Source of the DNA: UBA10649 sp963700745
Lineage (GTDB): Bacteria > Actinomycetota > Actinomycetes > S36-B12
Direction: 5' to 3'
DNA length: 64,000 nucleotides
Assembly: GCA_963700745.1 (NCBI GenBank)
Contig: CAVOYT010000003.1
Coordinates: forward strand, 62,001-126,000
The notes beneath the pieces were generated by a model. It saw nothing but the letters and a program-made list of their open reading frames with translations. It made no database searches and was not told the origin of the DNA. A program made the position numbers and the translations under genes. Below, in pieces: positions 54,878 through 63,576 of the stretch. The first letter of the stretch is position 1. The number at the start of each line of letters is the position of its first letter.

Positions 54878-55740
54878 GTGAGGCGACGATGTCCGGCACT
54901 ACGTATCGGGCCAGCGCCACGATGCCCCTTCGCGTGGAGTTCGTCCGACAGCTGCGCCGTCGCCGCACCCTCGTGGCGTACCTGCTCGTCATCGCCCTGC
55001 CGGTGATGGTCTCGCTCGCAGTGAAGTTCGGGTCCGAGGCCGACAGCGGTCGTCGTCTCGGGAGCGGAAGCGCCGATCTCGTCGGACTGGCGACCGCCGG
55101 CGCGGCCAACTTCACGGTGACGATGTTCTTCTTCGCCGCGGGCTTCCTGCTCCTCGTCATCGTGGCGCTGTTCTGCGGCGACACGGTCGCGAGCGAGGCC
55201 TCGTGGTCAAGCCTGCGCTACCTGCTGGCCGCACCGATTCCGCGTCGACGACTGCTCAAGCAGAAGCTCATCGTCGGACTGGTCCTCGCCTTCGGTGCTA
55301 TCGCCACGCTGCCGATCGCATCCTTCGCGATCGGCCTGATCGCCTTCGGCACCGAACCCCTCCAGTCCCCTCTGGGGTCCACGTTCACCCTCCCCGAGTC
55401 CATCGGGCGCATCGCAGCGATTGGCCTGTACATCTTCATCTCGCTGCTGTTCGCGGCCGGGATCGCCTTCCTCATGTCGGTGCTCACGGACGCACCCTTG
55501 GGCGCCGTGGGGGCGGCCGTCGTCCTCGTGATCATCAGCAACATCCTGAACGCGATCGACGCTCTGGGGTCGCTGCGTGAGTGGCTGCCAACCCACTACT
55601 CGCAGGCGTGGCTGGACCTGCTCGCCACGGACATCGCCTGGACCGACATGGCGCGCGGCGCCGCCTACTCGATCGTCTGGTGCTCGCTGTGCGTGGCGTA
55701 TGCGGTGTACCGGTTCGACCGGAAGGATGTCGTGTCGTGA
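54874..55740 (+). CDS. ABC-2-type transporter permease
   Basis: 288 residues with six membrane helices (about 28-48, 74-105, 125-160, 190-222, 226-245 and 260-280). The segment after the second helix, GDTVASEASWSSLRYLLAAP, and IPRRRLLKQKL are typical of ABC-2 permeases, with the loop that contacts the ATPase. It overlaps the upstream ATPase fusion by 4 bases (ATGA), so the two make one transporter. Exporter or gliding-type direction is inferred from the ABC-2 class. The stop lies in a 26-bp tandem repeat. Confidence 0.88.
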   Translation: MSEATMSGTTYRASATMPLRVEFVRQLRRRRTLVAYLLVIALPVMVSLAVKFGSEADSGRRLGSGSADLVGLATAGAANFTVTMFFFAAGFLLLVIVALFCGDTVASEASWSSLRYLLAAPIPRRRLLKQKLIVGLVLAFGAIATLPIASFAIGLIAFGTEPLQSPLGSTFTLPESIGRIAAIGLYIFISLLFAAGIAFLMSVLTDAPLGAVGAAVVLVIISNILNAIDALGSLREWLPTHYSQAWLDLLATDIAWTDMARGAAYSIVWCSLCVAYAVYRFDRKDVVS

Positions 55741-55800
55741 AACGGCCGTTCAAGCGCGTGTCGTGAAACGGCCGTTCAAGCGCGTGTCGTGAAACGACCG
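55731..55800. repeat. 26-bp tandem repeat carrying the permease stop codon
   Basis: Two perfect copies at 55731-55756 and 55757-55782 and a third partial copy to about 55798. Each starts CGTGTCGTGA, the last codons and TGA of the permease gene, and contains the palindrome AACGGCCGTT (55741-55750 and 55767-55776). It fills the whole gap to the convergent I78-like gene. Confidence 0.92.
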
Positions 55801-55802
55801 CG

Positions 55803-56708
55803 TCAGCCGTAGGTGCAGGAGACCACCGCGTCGGACACCATGTCGAGGGTGAACCGGTCGGGTCGGTAGTCCGCGGTCACCGCCTGCGGCTGGCCGTCGA
55901 TGCTGCCGATCCGTGCCGAATAGCCGTTGGACTGCGCGAAGACGCTCGCCTGATCGAACGACATCCTGCCGTCGACCATCTGCCGACACATCCCGACCAT
56001 CTGCGCGGATCCAGCGCCATCGCTGGGAGACCCGGCAACCTGCTCGAGGCTCCGGGCCGCCGCTACGAGCTCCTTGTAGGTCAGCCCCTTCGACTGCATG
56101 ACGATGGACGTCGTGCCCGGTGCCGTCATCTGCGATGGCGGACGGGCAGTCATGATCAGGACACCTCCCGTCTTCTTCACATCGGACTTCTCGCAGCGAA
56201 AGCGCTTGGGGACGGGCGTGGGGTCAGCGTCGGACGGCTGCGGGAAGCAGTTCGCGAACACCCGCGCCCGAACGGTGATCTGCGTGCCCGGCTCGCCGAG
56301 TCGCACGTTCACCGACCCGACGCGAGCCATGCTGGTGGTGTAGGCGGGCTCCGCCGCCCAACCGGTGTTCGCCCACTTCTCGGACACCAGGAGACTCCTC
56401 TTGCCCTTGCCGTACCGGGTCCCGGCGTAGGTGTCGCCGGCAATGGCAACGCCATCCGCGAAGGCGAGGTTGTCCGCGATCACCGAGACCTGGCGGGTCC
56501 GATCCAGGTTCGCAGTGGTCGAGGGTTCCCACAGCGATCCCGCGGTGCCGAGCCGCGAGGCGGCCATGTCCCACGAGGACGCCTTCTCGTTGATGTCGAG
56601 ACTCGAGTCGGCGGCGGTCGCTCCGCTGGCTCCGGTGAGCAGCAGCCCACCGGCCGCGAGGAGGGTGACGGCCGCCCGACGGGCGGCCGGGATGCTCCGG
56701 CTATCCAT
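55803..56708 (-). CDS. secreted protein with C-terminal I78-like inhibitor domain
   Basis: 301 residues. A signal peptide (RRAAVTLLAAGGLLLTGASG, cleavage after ATA) leads to a roughly 170-residue beta-rich middle region with no recognised family, then a C-terminal domain ending ARIGSIDGQPQAVTADYRPD and VVSCTYG. That end matches peptidase-inhibitor I78-type proteins (pattern xxDYRxDRxxxxxxxDxxVxxCxxG) and is a paralogue of the next gene. Two Cys in the middle region may form a disulfide. It overlaps the small I78 gene by 8 bases, so co-translation is likely. Confidence 0.72.
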   Translation of the reverse strand: MDSRSIPAARRAAVTLLAAGGLLLTGASGATAADSSLDINEKASSWDMAASRLGTAGSLWEPSTTANLDRTRQVSVIADNLAFADGVAIAGDTYAGTRYGKGKRSLLVSEKWANTGWAAEPAYTTSMARVGSVNVRLGEPGTQITVRARVFANCFPQPSDADPTPVPKRFRCEKSDVKKTGGVLIMTARPPSQMTAPGTTSIVMQSKGLTYKELVAAARSLEQVAGSPSDGAGSAQMVGMCRQMVDGRMSFDQASVFAQSNGYSARIGSIDGQPQAVTADYRPDRFTLDMVSDAVVSCTYG

Positions 56709-57042
56709 AGGTGCAGGCAACCACGGCATCGGACTCCACGTCGAAGGTGAAGCGGTCCTCGCGGTAGTCCATCGTGAGGGCTTGGGGCTCCCCGTCGATG
56801 GTCCCTACCCGGGCGATGAAACCGTTGCTCTCGGCCAGCGCGGTGGCGTCGTCAGGCGTCATCGCGTCAGCCACCATCTGGTCGCACAGGGCCCGCATCG
56901 CGTCGGTACCGGCCACATCGCCTCCTGTTGCCACGGCTGCGGGACTCTCCACCGACGACTCCGCCGAACCGGATGCGCATGCGCTGAGGGACAGGGCCAT
57001 GGCTCCCGCCGCCACCGCCATGAGTACGACCTTGCTCTTCAT
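56701..57042 (-). CDS. small I78-like lipoprotein
   Basis: 113 residues. Lipoprotein signal MKSKVVLMAVAAGAMALSLS with lipobox Cys22, an acidic linker, a helix (MRALCDQMVADAMTPDDATA) and the strand pair ARVGTIDGEPQALTMDYRED leading to VVACTYG. The last 45 residues align closely with the end of the neighbouring 301-residue protein. TMDYR and the terminal Cys fit the I78 peptidase-inhibitor pattern; inhibitory activity is inference. ATG at 57042. Confidence 0.75.
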   Translation of the reverse strand: MKSKVVLMAVAAGAMALSLSACASGSAESSVESPAAVATGGDVAGTDAMRALCDQMVADAMTPDDATALAESNGFIARVGTIDGEPQALTMDYREDRFTFDVESDAVVACTYG

Positions 57043-57082
57043 TGCCAGGTTCCCTTCGCCGTTCGTACACGAGTGCCGCAGT

Positions 57083-57701
57083 CTAGGACGTGCTGCTCGT
57101 GCCCTCGGTTTCCCTCGAGCGATCGTCAGACTGCGGTCGTGGCCCGCGCCCCAGCCCCGGGATCCCCACCACCCAGTCGTAGATCACGCTGGTGCGCAGG
57201 ACGACGTCCTGCACGGAGCGGTTGGCGCCGCTGATGATCACCCACAGCAGCCCGATGGGGAACAGCGTGCAGAACAGTGCCCTGATGAGGGCGCCGATCC
57301 ACCTGACCGCGCCCGCCGCGGAAGTTGACCACCCGGACGCCCATGATCAGGTTGCCGATGGTGCGGCCCCCGGTAGCCCATCCGACGGTCCAGTAGACGA
57401 CGTTGAGGGCGTAGCCGTACAAGACCATGGCTACCGCACTCGGGATGCGTTCCCCCTGCCCCGTCTCCGGTGAAGTGGACGTTACGGGGTCGACGATGAA
57501 GGACAGCATCCACAGGGCGGCGATCGTGCCGAGCACGGTGAGGAACACGAGGAACACGTCGATACCGGCGGCCACCGCACGGGTGACGAAACCGGCTCGC
57601 TCCCCCTGGAACTCGACCGCGGCCGAAGGCAGCTTGGGCACCTGATGGGTGGGGGCGGCGTCGCTCGCCGTCGACTCGCGGTACTCGCGGAACGTCGTCA
57701 T
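57083..57701 (-). CDS. RDD family membrane protein, one frame error
   Basis: RDD-type membrane protein: RAGFVTRAVAAGIDVFLVFL (first helix with the Arg and Asp), GYALNVVYWTVGWATGGRTI followed by GNLIMGVRVVNFRGG, the RDD core. One surplus base near 57317 breaks the frame; repaired, it continues AVRWIGALIRALFCTLFPIG and ends in a short charged tail at TAG 57083, 205 residues. Function unknown. It overlaps the upstream coiled repeat protein by four bases (ATGA). Confidence 0.83.
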
Positions 57702-58376
57702 CGCAGCTTCTCCCCCTCCCCCGGCGGCGGGGTGGCCTCGAGGAGCTCCTCGGCGAACTTGCCGGCAAGGGAATCGGGATCCTTCGGGGCCGCCACCTTT
57801 CGGCCCTTGCGCCTGAAGACGATCCGATCGGCAACCCTCGAGACCAGGTCGTCGGCGCCCACGGACTGCCGGCGCACCGTGTTCATCGCGTCACCTGCAA
57901 TGCCACTGGTCGAGTCGCGGATGATCTGCGGGAGGTCGATCTCGTCGATGACGTAGTTGGCCAGCGGCAGGATCGGGACGCGGTCGATGACGGCATCGAT
58001 GTCGGCTTCCGCGACGATCGCGTTGACGTCGACCCGGTCGATGACCAGCTGCGTGAGATCGAGCGAATCCAGTGCCTGGTTGACGATCGTGTTCAGGTCG
58101 ACCTGCGGTCAGCACGATCTGCGTGAGGTCGAGCCGTTCGATGATCGCGTCGGCGATGGCTGGAACCATGCGGTCCATTGCGGCGTTCATCGACGTGGTG
58201 ACGGCGTAGGAGACCGTCTGCTCGACGAGTGACACCAAGGTCGTGGCGGTGAAGGTGGCGGCGCCCACGCTGCTTGCTAGGACCTCACGCAGCGTGTCGA
58301 TCGGGTGCGGCGGTCCCGCGGGCGCCGGACGGGTGACGAGCACGACCTCGCGGCCATCCACCTCGTCGTAGCTCAT
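57698..58376 (-). CDS. actinobacterial protein with LDLT/VDL repeats, one frame error
   Basis: One surplus base near 58103 splits it. Repaired length is 225 residues. The centre is a run of degenerate units such as ERLDLTQIVLTAVDLNTIV, SLDLTQLVIDRVDVNAIV and DIDAVIDRVPILPLANYV, followed by IDEIDLPQIIRDSTSGI. This is a widespread actinobacterial arrangement of unknown function, usually next to an RDD protein, as here. The C-terminal part is charged (FRRKGRKVAAPKDPDSLAGK). Start ATG at 58376. Confidence 0.75.
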
Positions 58377-58409
58377 GGGGCAATCATGCTGGACGAACCC
58401 GTGTCCACG

Positions 58410-58961
58410 TCATTCCCCCGGCATCTCCATCGGCCCGTTCTTGGCAGCCGGGAAGTAGTCCTGCCCGATCCCGCTGGTGCGCTTGGGGACCATGACGGAC
58501 CGGAACCACGAGACGATCTCGTCGCCGTCCTGGTTGAGGCCCCGGGTCTTCATCCGGATGATGCCCATCTCGGGGCGGGACGAGCTCTCCCGCTTGTCCA
58601 GGCAGATGGACTCCGCGTAGATGGTGTCGCCGATGTAGACCGGGTGCGTCAGCTTGATGTCCGTCCAGCCCAGGTTCGCGACTGCGTTCTGGCTCATGTC
58701 GATGACGGACAGGCCCAGCACGAGGGCCACGGTCAGGCCGGAGTTCACGATGATCCGGCCGCCGGTGATCGGGTTCGACTGGGCCAGATGCGCGTTGAAG
58801 TGGTTCTGGTTCGTGTTGCAGGTCAGCAGTGTGAACCAGGTCGAGTCCGCCTCGGAGATGGTCCGTCCGAAGGGGTGCTGGTAGACCGTTCCCACCTCGA
58901 AATCCTCGAAGAACCGGCCGAGCTGCGCGGGGATCACCTGGGGCGTCGTCTCTTCGCTCAT
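58410..58961 (-). CDS. MaoC-like hotdog hydratase
   Basis: 183 residues of the MaoC/R-specific hydratase family: GRFFEDFEVGTVYQHPFGRT, ISEADSTWFTLLTCNTNQNH with the catalytic Asp and His (E-AD-x-x-x-F and NxxH), FNAHLAQSNPITGGRIIVNS, and IGDTIYAESICLDKRESSSR. It likely hydrates an enoyl-CoA (branched or mesaconyl-type substrates are usual). ATG at 58961. Encoded alone, divergent from moxR. Confidence 0.88.
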   Translation of the reverse strand: MSEETTPQVIPAQLGRFFEDFEVGTVYQHPFGRTISEADSTWFTLLTCNTNQNHFNAHLAQSNPITGGRIIVNSGLTVALVLGLSVIDMSQNAVANLGWTDIKLTHPVYIGDTIYAESICLDKRESSSRPEMGIIRMKTRGLNQDGDEIVSWFRSVMVPKRTSGIGQDYFPAAKNGPMEMPGE

Positions 58962-59017
58962 GAGGCGCATCCTGCCTTCCCTTATGCCGAGATTGCCTCT
59001 TGGGGTAACAATGGGGT

Positions 59018-60004
59018 GTGACCACAACCCAAGGCGCCGCCGATATCGATGCCACGTCCGCCGGGGCGGCGCTGGACGAGGCCCGCGAGGTGGTGGGCCG
59101 GATCGAGGCGAACGTCGAAAGGGTCATTTCCGGCAAGCCGGACGCGATCCGCCTCTCGTTGGTCGCGCTCCTCGCTGAAGGGCACCTGCTCATCGAGGAC
59201 GTCCCCGGGGTCGGCAAGACGATGCTCGCCAAGTCGCTGGCGCGCAGCATCGACTGCAGCATGCATCGGATCCAGTTCACCCCGGACCTGCTTCCCGGGG
59301 ATGTCACGGGCGTGAGCGTCTTCGACCAGCGCTCCGGCACGTTCGAGTTCCGCCCGGGCGCGGTGTTCGCGAACGTCGTCCTCGGAGACGAGATCAACCG
59401 CGCGTCTCCGAAGACGCAGTCGGCCCTGCTCGAGGCCATGGAGGAGCAGCAGGTCACGGTCGACGGAACCACCTATCCGCTTCCGCAGCCGTTCATGGTC
59501 ATCGCCACGCAGAACCCCGTCGAGATGGAGGGGACGTACCCGTTGCCCGAGGCGCAGCGTGACCGCTTCCTCATGCAGATCGGCCTTGGCTATCCGGACC
59601 GGGCCGCCGAGGTGGCGATGCTGGACCGGCATGAGGCGAGCGACCCGCTCGACGCCCTGAACCCGGTGACTGACGCGGCCACCGTCCGCCGACTGCGCCA
59701 GACGACACGCACCGTGTATGCATCGGACAACGTCAAGCGCTACGTCGTCGACATCGTCGCCGCCACCCGCCGCGAGGCGCACCTGCGACTCGGCGCATCC
59801 CCCCGCGCGAGCGTGCACCTCCTGCAGGCGGCCAAGGCCCTCAGCCTCCTCAAGGGCCGCGACCACGTGCTGCCGGATGACGTGCAGTCCTTGGCCCCCG
59901 CAGTCCTGAGCCATCGCGTCCTGCTCTCGACCGAGGCTCATCTTGACCGCAGGAATGCCACCGACGTGGTCGGCGAGGTGGTCGCGCAGATCACGGTGCC
60001 GTAG
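59018..60004 (+). CDS. MoxR-family AAA ATPase
   Basis: 328 residues: RLSLVALLAEGHLLIEDVPG and GVGKTMLAKSLA (Walker A), FTPDLLPGDVTGVSVFD, VVLGDEINRASPKTQSALLE (Walker B), and ATQNPVEMEGTYPLPEAQRD. MoxR proteins act as chaperones together with the DUF58 and transglutaminase partners next door. The start is GTG at 59018. TAACAA, six bases upstream, may be a leaderless -10. It begins the three-gene operon moxR-DUF58-transglutaminase. Confidence 0.93.
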   Translation: MTTTQGAADIDATSAGAALDEAREVVGRIEANVERVISGKPDAIRLSLVALLAEGHLLIEDVPGVGKTMLAKSLARSIDCSMHRIQFTPDLLPGDVTGVSVFDQRSGTFEFRPGAVFANVVLGDEINRASPKTQSALLEAMEEQQVTVDGTTYPLPQPFMVIATQNPVEMEGTYPLPEAQRDRFLMQIGLGYPDRAAEVAMLDRHEASDPLDALNPVTDAATVRRLRQTTRTVYASDNVKRYVVDIVAATRREAHLRLGASPRASVHLLQAAKALSLLKGRDHVLPDDVQSLAPAVLSHRVLLSTEAHLDRRNATDVVGEVVAQITVP

Positions 60005-60007
60005 GCC

Positions 60008-61201
60008 ATGCGCAGCCTGACCCGCCGTGGCGGGACCCTGGTCGCCGTAGGCGTGGTCTCCGCCGGTGCTGGGTGGGGTCTGGGACAGCCGGCCGTGACC
60101 GCCGTCGCACTGCTGCTGATCCTCGTACCGCTGATCGGCGTAATGGTCGTCCGGCGGGCCCGGTTCGTCCTCGGCAGCGCACGCACTGTCACGCCCACCC
60201 GGATCCCCTACGGCACGCAGGGCGATGTCCTTCTCACCGTGGAGAACGGTTCTCGGTTCACAAGTGGCGTCCTGCTGCTCGAGGACGCCGTCCCCGAGGC
60301 CCTGGGAGAGCCGTCACGGGTCCTGCTTGACCGGATCCCGCCGCGGGCCCAACGGTCCGAGCGCTACCCCATCACGGGCCGCCAGCGTGGGCGTACGCAG
60401 GTGGGGCCGTTGACCGTCCGGGTGACCGACCCCTTCGGCATGGCATCGTCCGCGCGGTCATTCACGTCGACCAACACCGTTGTCGTCACGCCGAGAGTCG
60501 TCCCCCTCGGCAGCCCGGGCGCGAACCGCACTCCGGGCGGGCAGGCCGACACCACCTATCGCGCCATCGCCGCACGCGGCGACGATGATCTGCTGCCCCG
60601 CGAGCATCGTGCCGGTGACGACATGCGACGCATCCACTGGCGGGCCACGGCTCGCCAGGGAGAGATCATGGTCCGGCGCGAGGAGCAGGCCTGGCACAGC
60701 GCCATGACGGTGATCCTCGATGATCGCGCGCCCGCCCATCAGGGCACCGGGTCAGCATCGACGTTCGAGTGGGCGGTCTCGGCGGCCGCGAGCATCTGCC
60801 TCCACTACCTGCGGCAGGGCTGGCGACTGACGGTGGTCACGACCAGCGGCCACGTCCTGGTCGAGGCCCGAGGCGCCGGTACGGCGGACCTGGACGGGGT
60901 GCTGGGAGCCTTCGCCGACGTCCGCCTGGCCAACACGGCCATGGCCAACGTTGGCTTCGACAGCGACGACGCGACGGCCACCGTCGCCGTCCTGGGCCGA
61001 CTCACGGAGGAGTCAGCCCTGGCCCTTACCCGGCCGACAGCCGGGTTCGCCGGTTGCCTGCTCCTGGACCCGGGACCGGTCGGCTTCCTGCGTTCGCGCG
61101 GGTGGCGCGTGACCTCGTGGACGCGAAGCACCGCCGTCGACCAGGCGTGGAACCAGATCGCGCCGGCCGGCTCCAGCCTGGTGGCGGGGGTGAGCCGGTG
61201 A
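60008..61201 (+). CDS. DUF58 protein (vWA-type partner of MoxR)
   Basis: 397 residues: two N-terminal membrane helices (about 9-50), then the DUF58 core. The signature is LLPREHRAGDDMRRIHWRAT followed by ARQGEIMVRREEQ. The family carries a degenerate von Willebrand A fold and is always found with MoxR. ATG 60008, three bases after moxR; GTGA overlap with the transglutaminase gene. Confidence 0.9.
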   Translation: MRSLTRRGGTLVAVGVVSAGAGWGLGQPAVTAVALLLILVPLIGVMVVRRARFVLGSARTVTPTRIPYGTQGDVLLTVENGSRFTSGVLLLEDAVPEALGEPSRVLLDRIPPRAQRSERYPITGRQRGRTQVGPLTVRVTDPFGMASSARSFTSTNTVVVTPRVVPLGSPGANRTPGGQADTTYRAIAARGDDDLLPREHRAGDDMRRIHWRATARQGEIMVRREEQAWHSAMTVILDDRAPAHQGTGSASTFEWAVSAAASICLHYLRQGWRLTVVTTSGHVLVEARGAGTADLDGVLGAFADVRLANTAMANVGFDSDDATATVAVLGRLTEESALALTRPTAGFAGCLLLDPGPVGFLRSRGWRVTSWTRSTAVDQAWNQIAPAGSSLVAGVSR

Positions 61202-63576
61202 GCGGCTGGGCGGTGGTGCGCGAGCGGGCGCGCCTGGCGGACACCACGGTGGCCGCCGTCGCCGTCATCCTCGCTTCGATGTGCCTGATCCCGCTGTTCG
61301 TCGACCTCGCGTGGGTCCTTCCTGCCGTCACGATGGTGCTCGTTATCGCTGCGCTGGGTGCGGGCAGTCGCGCGCTGGGCATGCCGCTCCCCCTGATTCC
61401 GCTGGTCGAGGCGCTCGGCCTCCTCATCACCGTGACAACGCTGTATGCCGCGTCCGAGGCGTGGGCACGACTGCTGCCCACGTCCCAGGCCTGGGACGTC
61501 CTGCGCGCACTGCTGCAGCAGGGTCTGCAGGATGCGCAGGCCTACGCCGCTCCAGTCGCGACCTCACCCGGTCTGGTGCTGCTTGCGGTCGGTGGCGTGG
61601 GGCTGGTGGCACTGAGCACCGACACGCTGTTCGTCTCGGTTCGATCGCCGCTGCTTGCCGGCCTGCCGCTCCTGGCCATGTTCCTTGCGCCGGCCCTCAT
61701 CCTCTCGGCCGGCGCGCCGTGGTGGGCGTTCCCACTGCCGGCCGCCGGGTGGCTGTTGATCCTGGCCAGCGACCAGCGCGACCAGATCCGCGACTGGGCG
61801 GGACTGCCGAGCACGATCCGGATCAGGGGGCTGTCTGCCGGCGCCCGGCGCACCGGACTCCTGGCGATCGCCGTCGCGACGGCGGCCGCGATCATGCTGC
61901 CGGCCGGAGGCGTGGCGCCGTGGCGAAGCGGCGGTGGCACCGGCCCCGGCGGCAGCGGCGGCGCGGGCGAGAGCGCCGAGGTCATCCTCGACCCTCTGGT
62001 CTCCCTGCGGCGGGACCTCCTGCGGCCGACCGACACTCCGGTCCTGACCTACGAGACCCAGGCGACGACGCCCTCATACCTGCGCGTCAGCGTGCTGGAG
62101 GATTTCGACGGCACCACCTGGCGGCCGCGGACCGGCCTGGAGACGGGACGTGACCCAGGCGTACCGCTGCCAGGGAACGTGCTTGCGGCTCGGGTCGCCG
62201 ACAGTCCCAGCAACCGGGTCACAAGCGGCGCGAGCTTCAACTACCGGATCACCGTGGACAGCCTGAAGAACACCTACCTGCCACTGCCCTACCCGATCTC
62301 GGCCGTCGACGACATCGATGGACTCGGGGAGGACTGGAGCCTGGACCCCAAGACCGGTGTCGCCTTCTCGGAGTCGACGCCGGCGACCGGACTGAGCTAC
62401 GAGGTAGCGGCCCTTGATCCGCAGATCCAGCCGGGGCAGCTGCAGGACGCATCCGCGGCCACCGGTGACCTCTGGCCGCAGCTGAACCTGCCCGGGGGAT
62501 TGTCGCCCACGGTGGCTGCCATGGCAGCGGAGGTGACGGCGCAAGCGAGGACCCCGTACGACAAGGCGGTGGCGCTGCAGAGCTGGTTCACGCGCGACGG
62601 TGACTTCACGTACAGCACTGACGTCCGCAGCGGCGCGGACGCGGACTACATCGCGGAGTTCCTGGACGCCCGCATCGGCTACTGCGAGCAGTTCGCCGGC
62701 ACGATGGCGGTCATGGCCCGCACGCTCGGCATTCCATCGCGCGTCGTCGTGGGATTCACCCAGGGGGCCCAGGACGTCGACGGCACCTGGCATGTGACGG
62801 TCCGCGACGCGCACGCCTGGCCGGAACTGTGGTTCGACGGTGTGGGGTGGGCGCGGTTCGAGCCGACACCGAGCGCTGGCGGCACCATCCTCGCGCCGGA
62901 TTACGCACCTGAGCCTGCGGCGGAGGGTATCCCCGAGGGCTTCGACGAGCGGCGCGCGCCGCTGGATCCCGGCGGCTTCGAGTTCATCGCCGGGGAACGC
63001 AGTACCAGCAGGGATGTGCCGGTCCTTCCGATCGCCCTGCTGCTGGGGGGACTCCTCCTCGTCGCGCTGTCGATCCCGATGGCTACCCGCGTCGTTCGTC
63101 GTCGGCGACGGCTGCACGGTCGCGACTACGCGAGCGTGGTGAAGGGGGCGTGGGATGAGGTCGCCGACCTCGCCCTGGACCTTGGCCAGCCGTGGGCTGC
63201 GAACCGCACTGCACGCCAGGCCGGCGTGCGACTCTCGCGGGGAATGAGCGAGCCGGCGGCGCAGGCTGTGCGGCGGTTGCGCGAGCAGGTGGAGCAGGTG
63301 CGGTACGCCGCACCCGCGCAGCATGGGCAGGGAATCGATCCGAGTCGTGAGCGTGCCGAGGCGGTTCGTGCGGATGTACGCACGGTGGCACGGGAACTGC
63401 GTAGTCGCGTCCGCTGGCAGAGGCGACTGACGGCCTACTGCTGGCCGTCCTCCGAGCGCCGGCGCCAGCGGTCCTCCATGCGGTCCATGAAGCCGGAGGA
63501 CTTCGACGGTCCGGGCGGCGCGGGCTTGGCGGGTGTCTCCGGGTCCTCGGCGGGTCGGGCGGAGAACGCCGAGTAG
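61198..63576 (+). CDS. transglutaminase-like membrane protein
   Basis: 792 residues. Five or six N-terminal membrane helices (about 15-220), an extracytoplasmic transglutaminase core with catalytic Cys in ARIGYCEQFAGTMAVMARTL and His in VRDAHAWPELWFDGVGW, one more membrane helix near 620-640 (VPVLPIALLLGGLLLVALSI) and a cytoplasmic helical tail. The GTG at 61198 overlaps the DUF58 stop. The last about 47 residues overlap the convergent DUF3040 gene (63435-63576) and look low-complexity, so the true end may be nearer 63450 if a frame error lies there. Confidence 0.88.
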   Translation: MSGWAVVRERARLADTTVAAVAVILASMCLIPLFVDLAWVLPAVTMVLVIAALGAGSRALGMPLPLIPLVEALGLLITVTTLYAASEAWARLLPTSQAWDVLRALLQQGLQDAQAYAAPVATSPGLVLLAVGGVGLVALSTDTLFVSVRSPLLAGLPLLAMFLAPALILSAGAPWWAFPLPAAGWLLILASDQRDQIRDWAGLPSTIRIRGLSAGARRTGLLAIAVATAAAIMLPAGGVAPWRSGGGTGPGGSGGAGESAEVILDPLVSLRRDLLRPTDTPVLTYETQATTPSYLRVSVLEDFDGTTWRPRTGLETGRDPGVPLPGNVLAARVADSPSNRVTSGASFNYRITVDSLKNTYLPLPYPISAVDDIDGLGEDWSLDPKTGVAFSESTPATGLSYEVAALDPQIQPGQLQDASAATGDLWPQLNLPGGLSPTVAAMAAEVTAQARTPYDKAVALQSWFTRDGDFTYSTDVRSGADADYIAEFLDARIGYCEQFAGTMAVMARTLGIPSRVVVGFTQGAQDVDGTWHVTVRDAHAWPELWFDGVGWARFEPTPSAGGTILAPDYAPEPAAEGIPEGFDERRAPLDPGGFEFIAGERSTSRDVPVLPIALLLGGLLLVALSIPMATRVVRRRRRLHGRDYASVVKGAWDEVADLALDLGQPWAANRTARQAGVRLSRGMSEPAAQAVRRLREQVEQVRYAAPAQHGQGIDPSRERAEAVRADVRTVARELRSRVRWQRRLTAYCWPSSERRRQRSSMRSMKPEDFDGPGGAGLAGVSGSSAGRAENAE

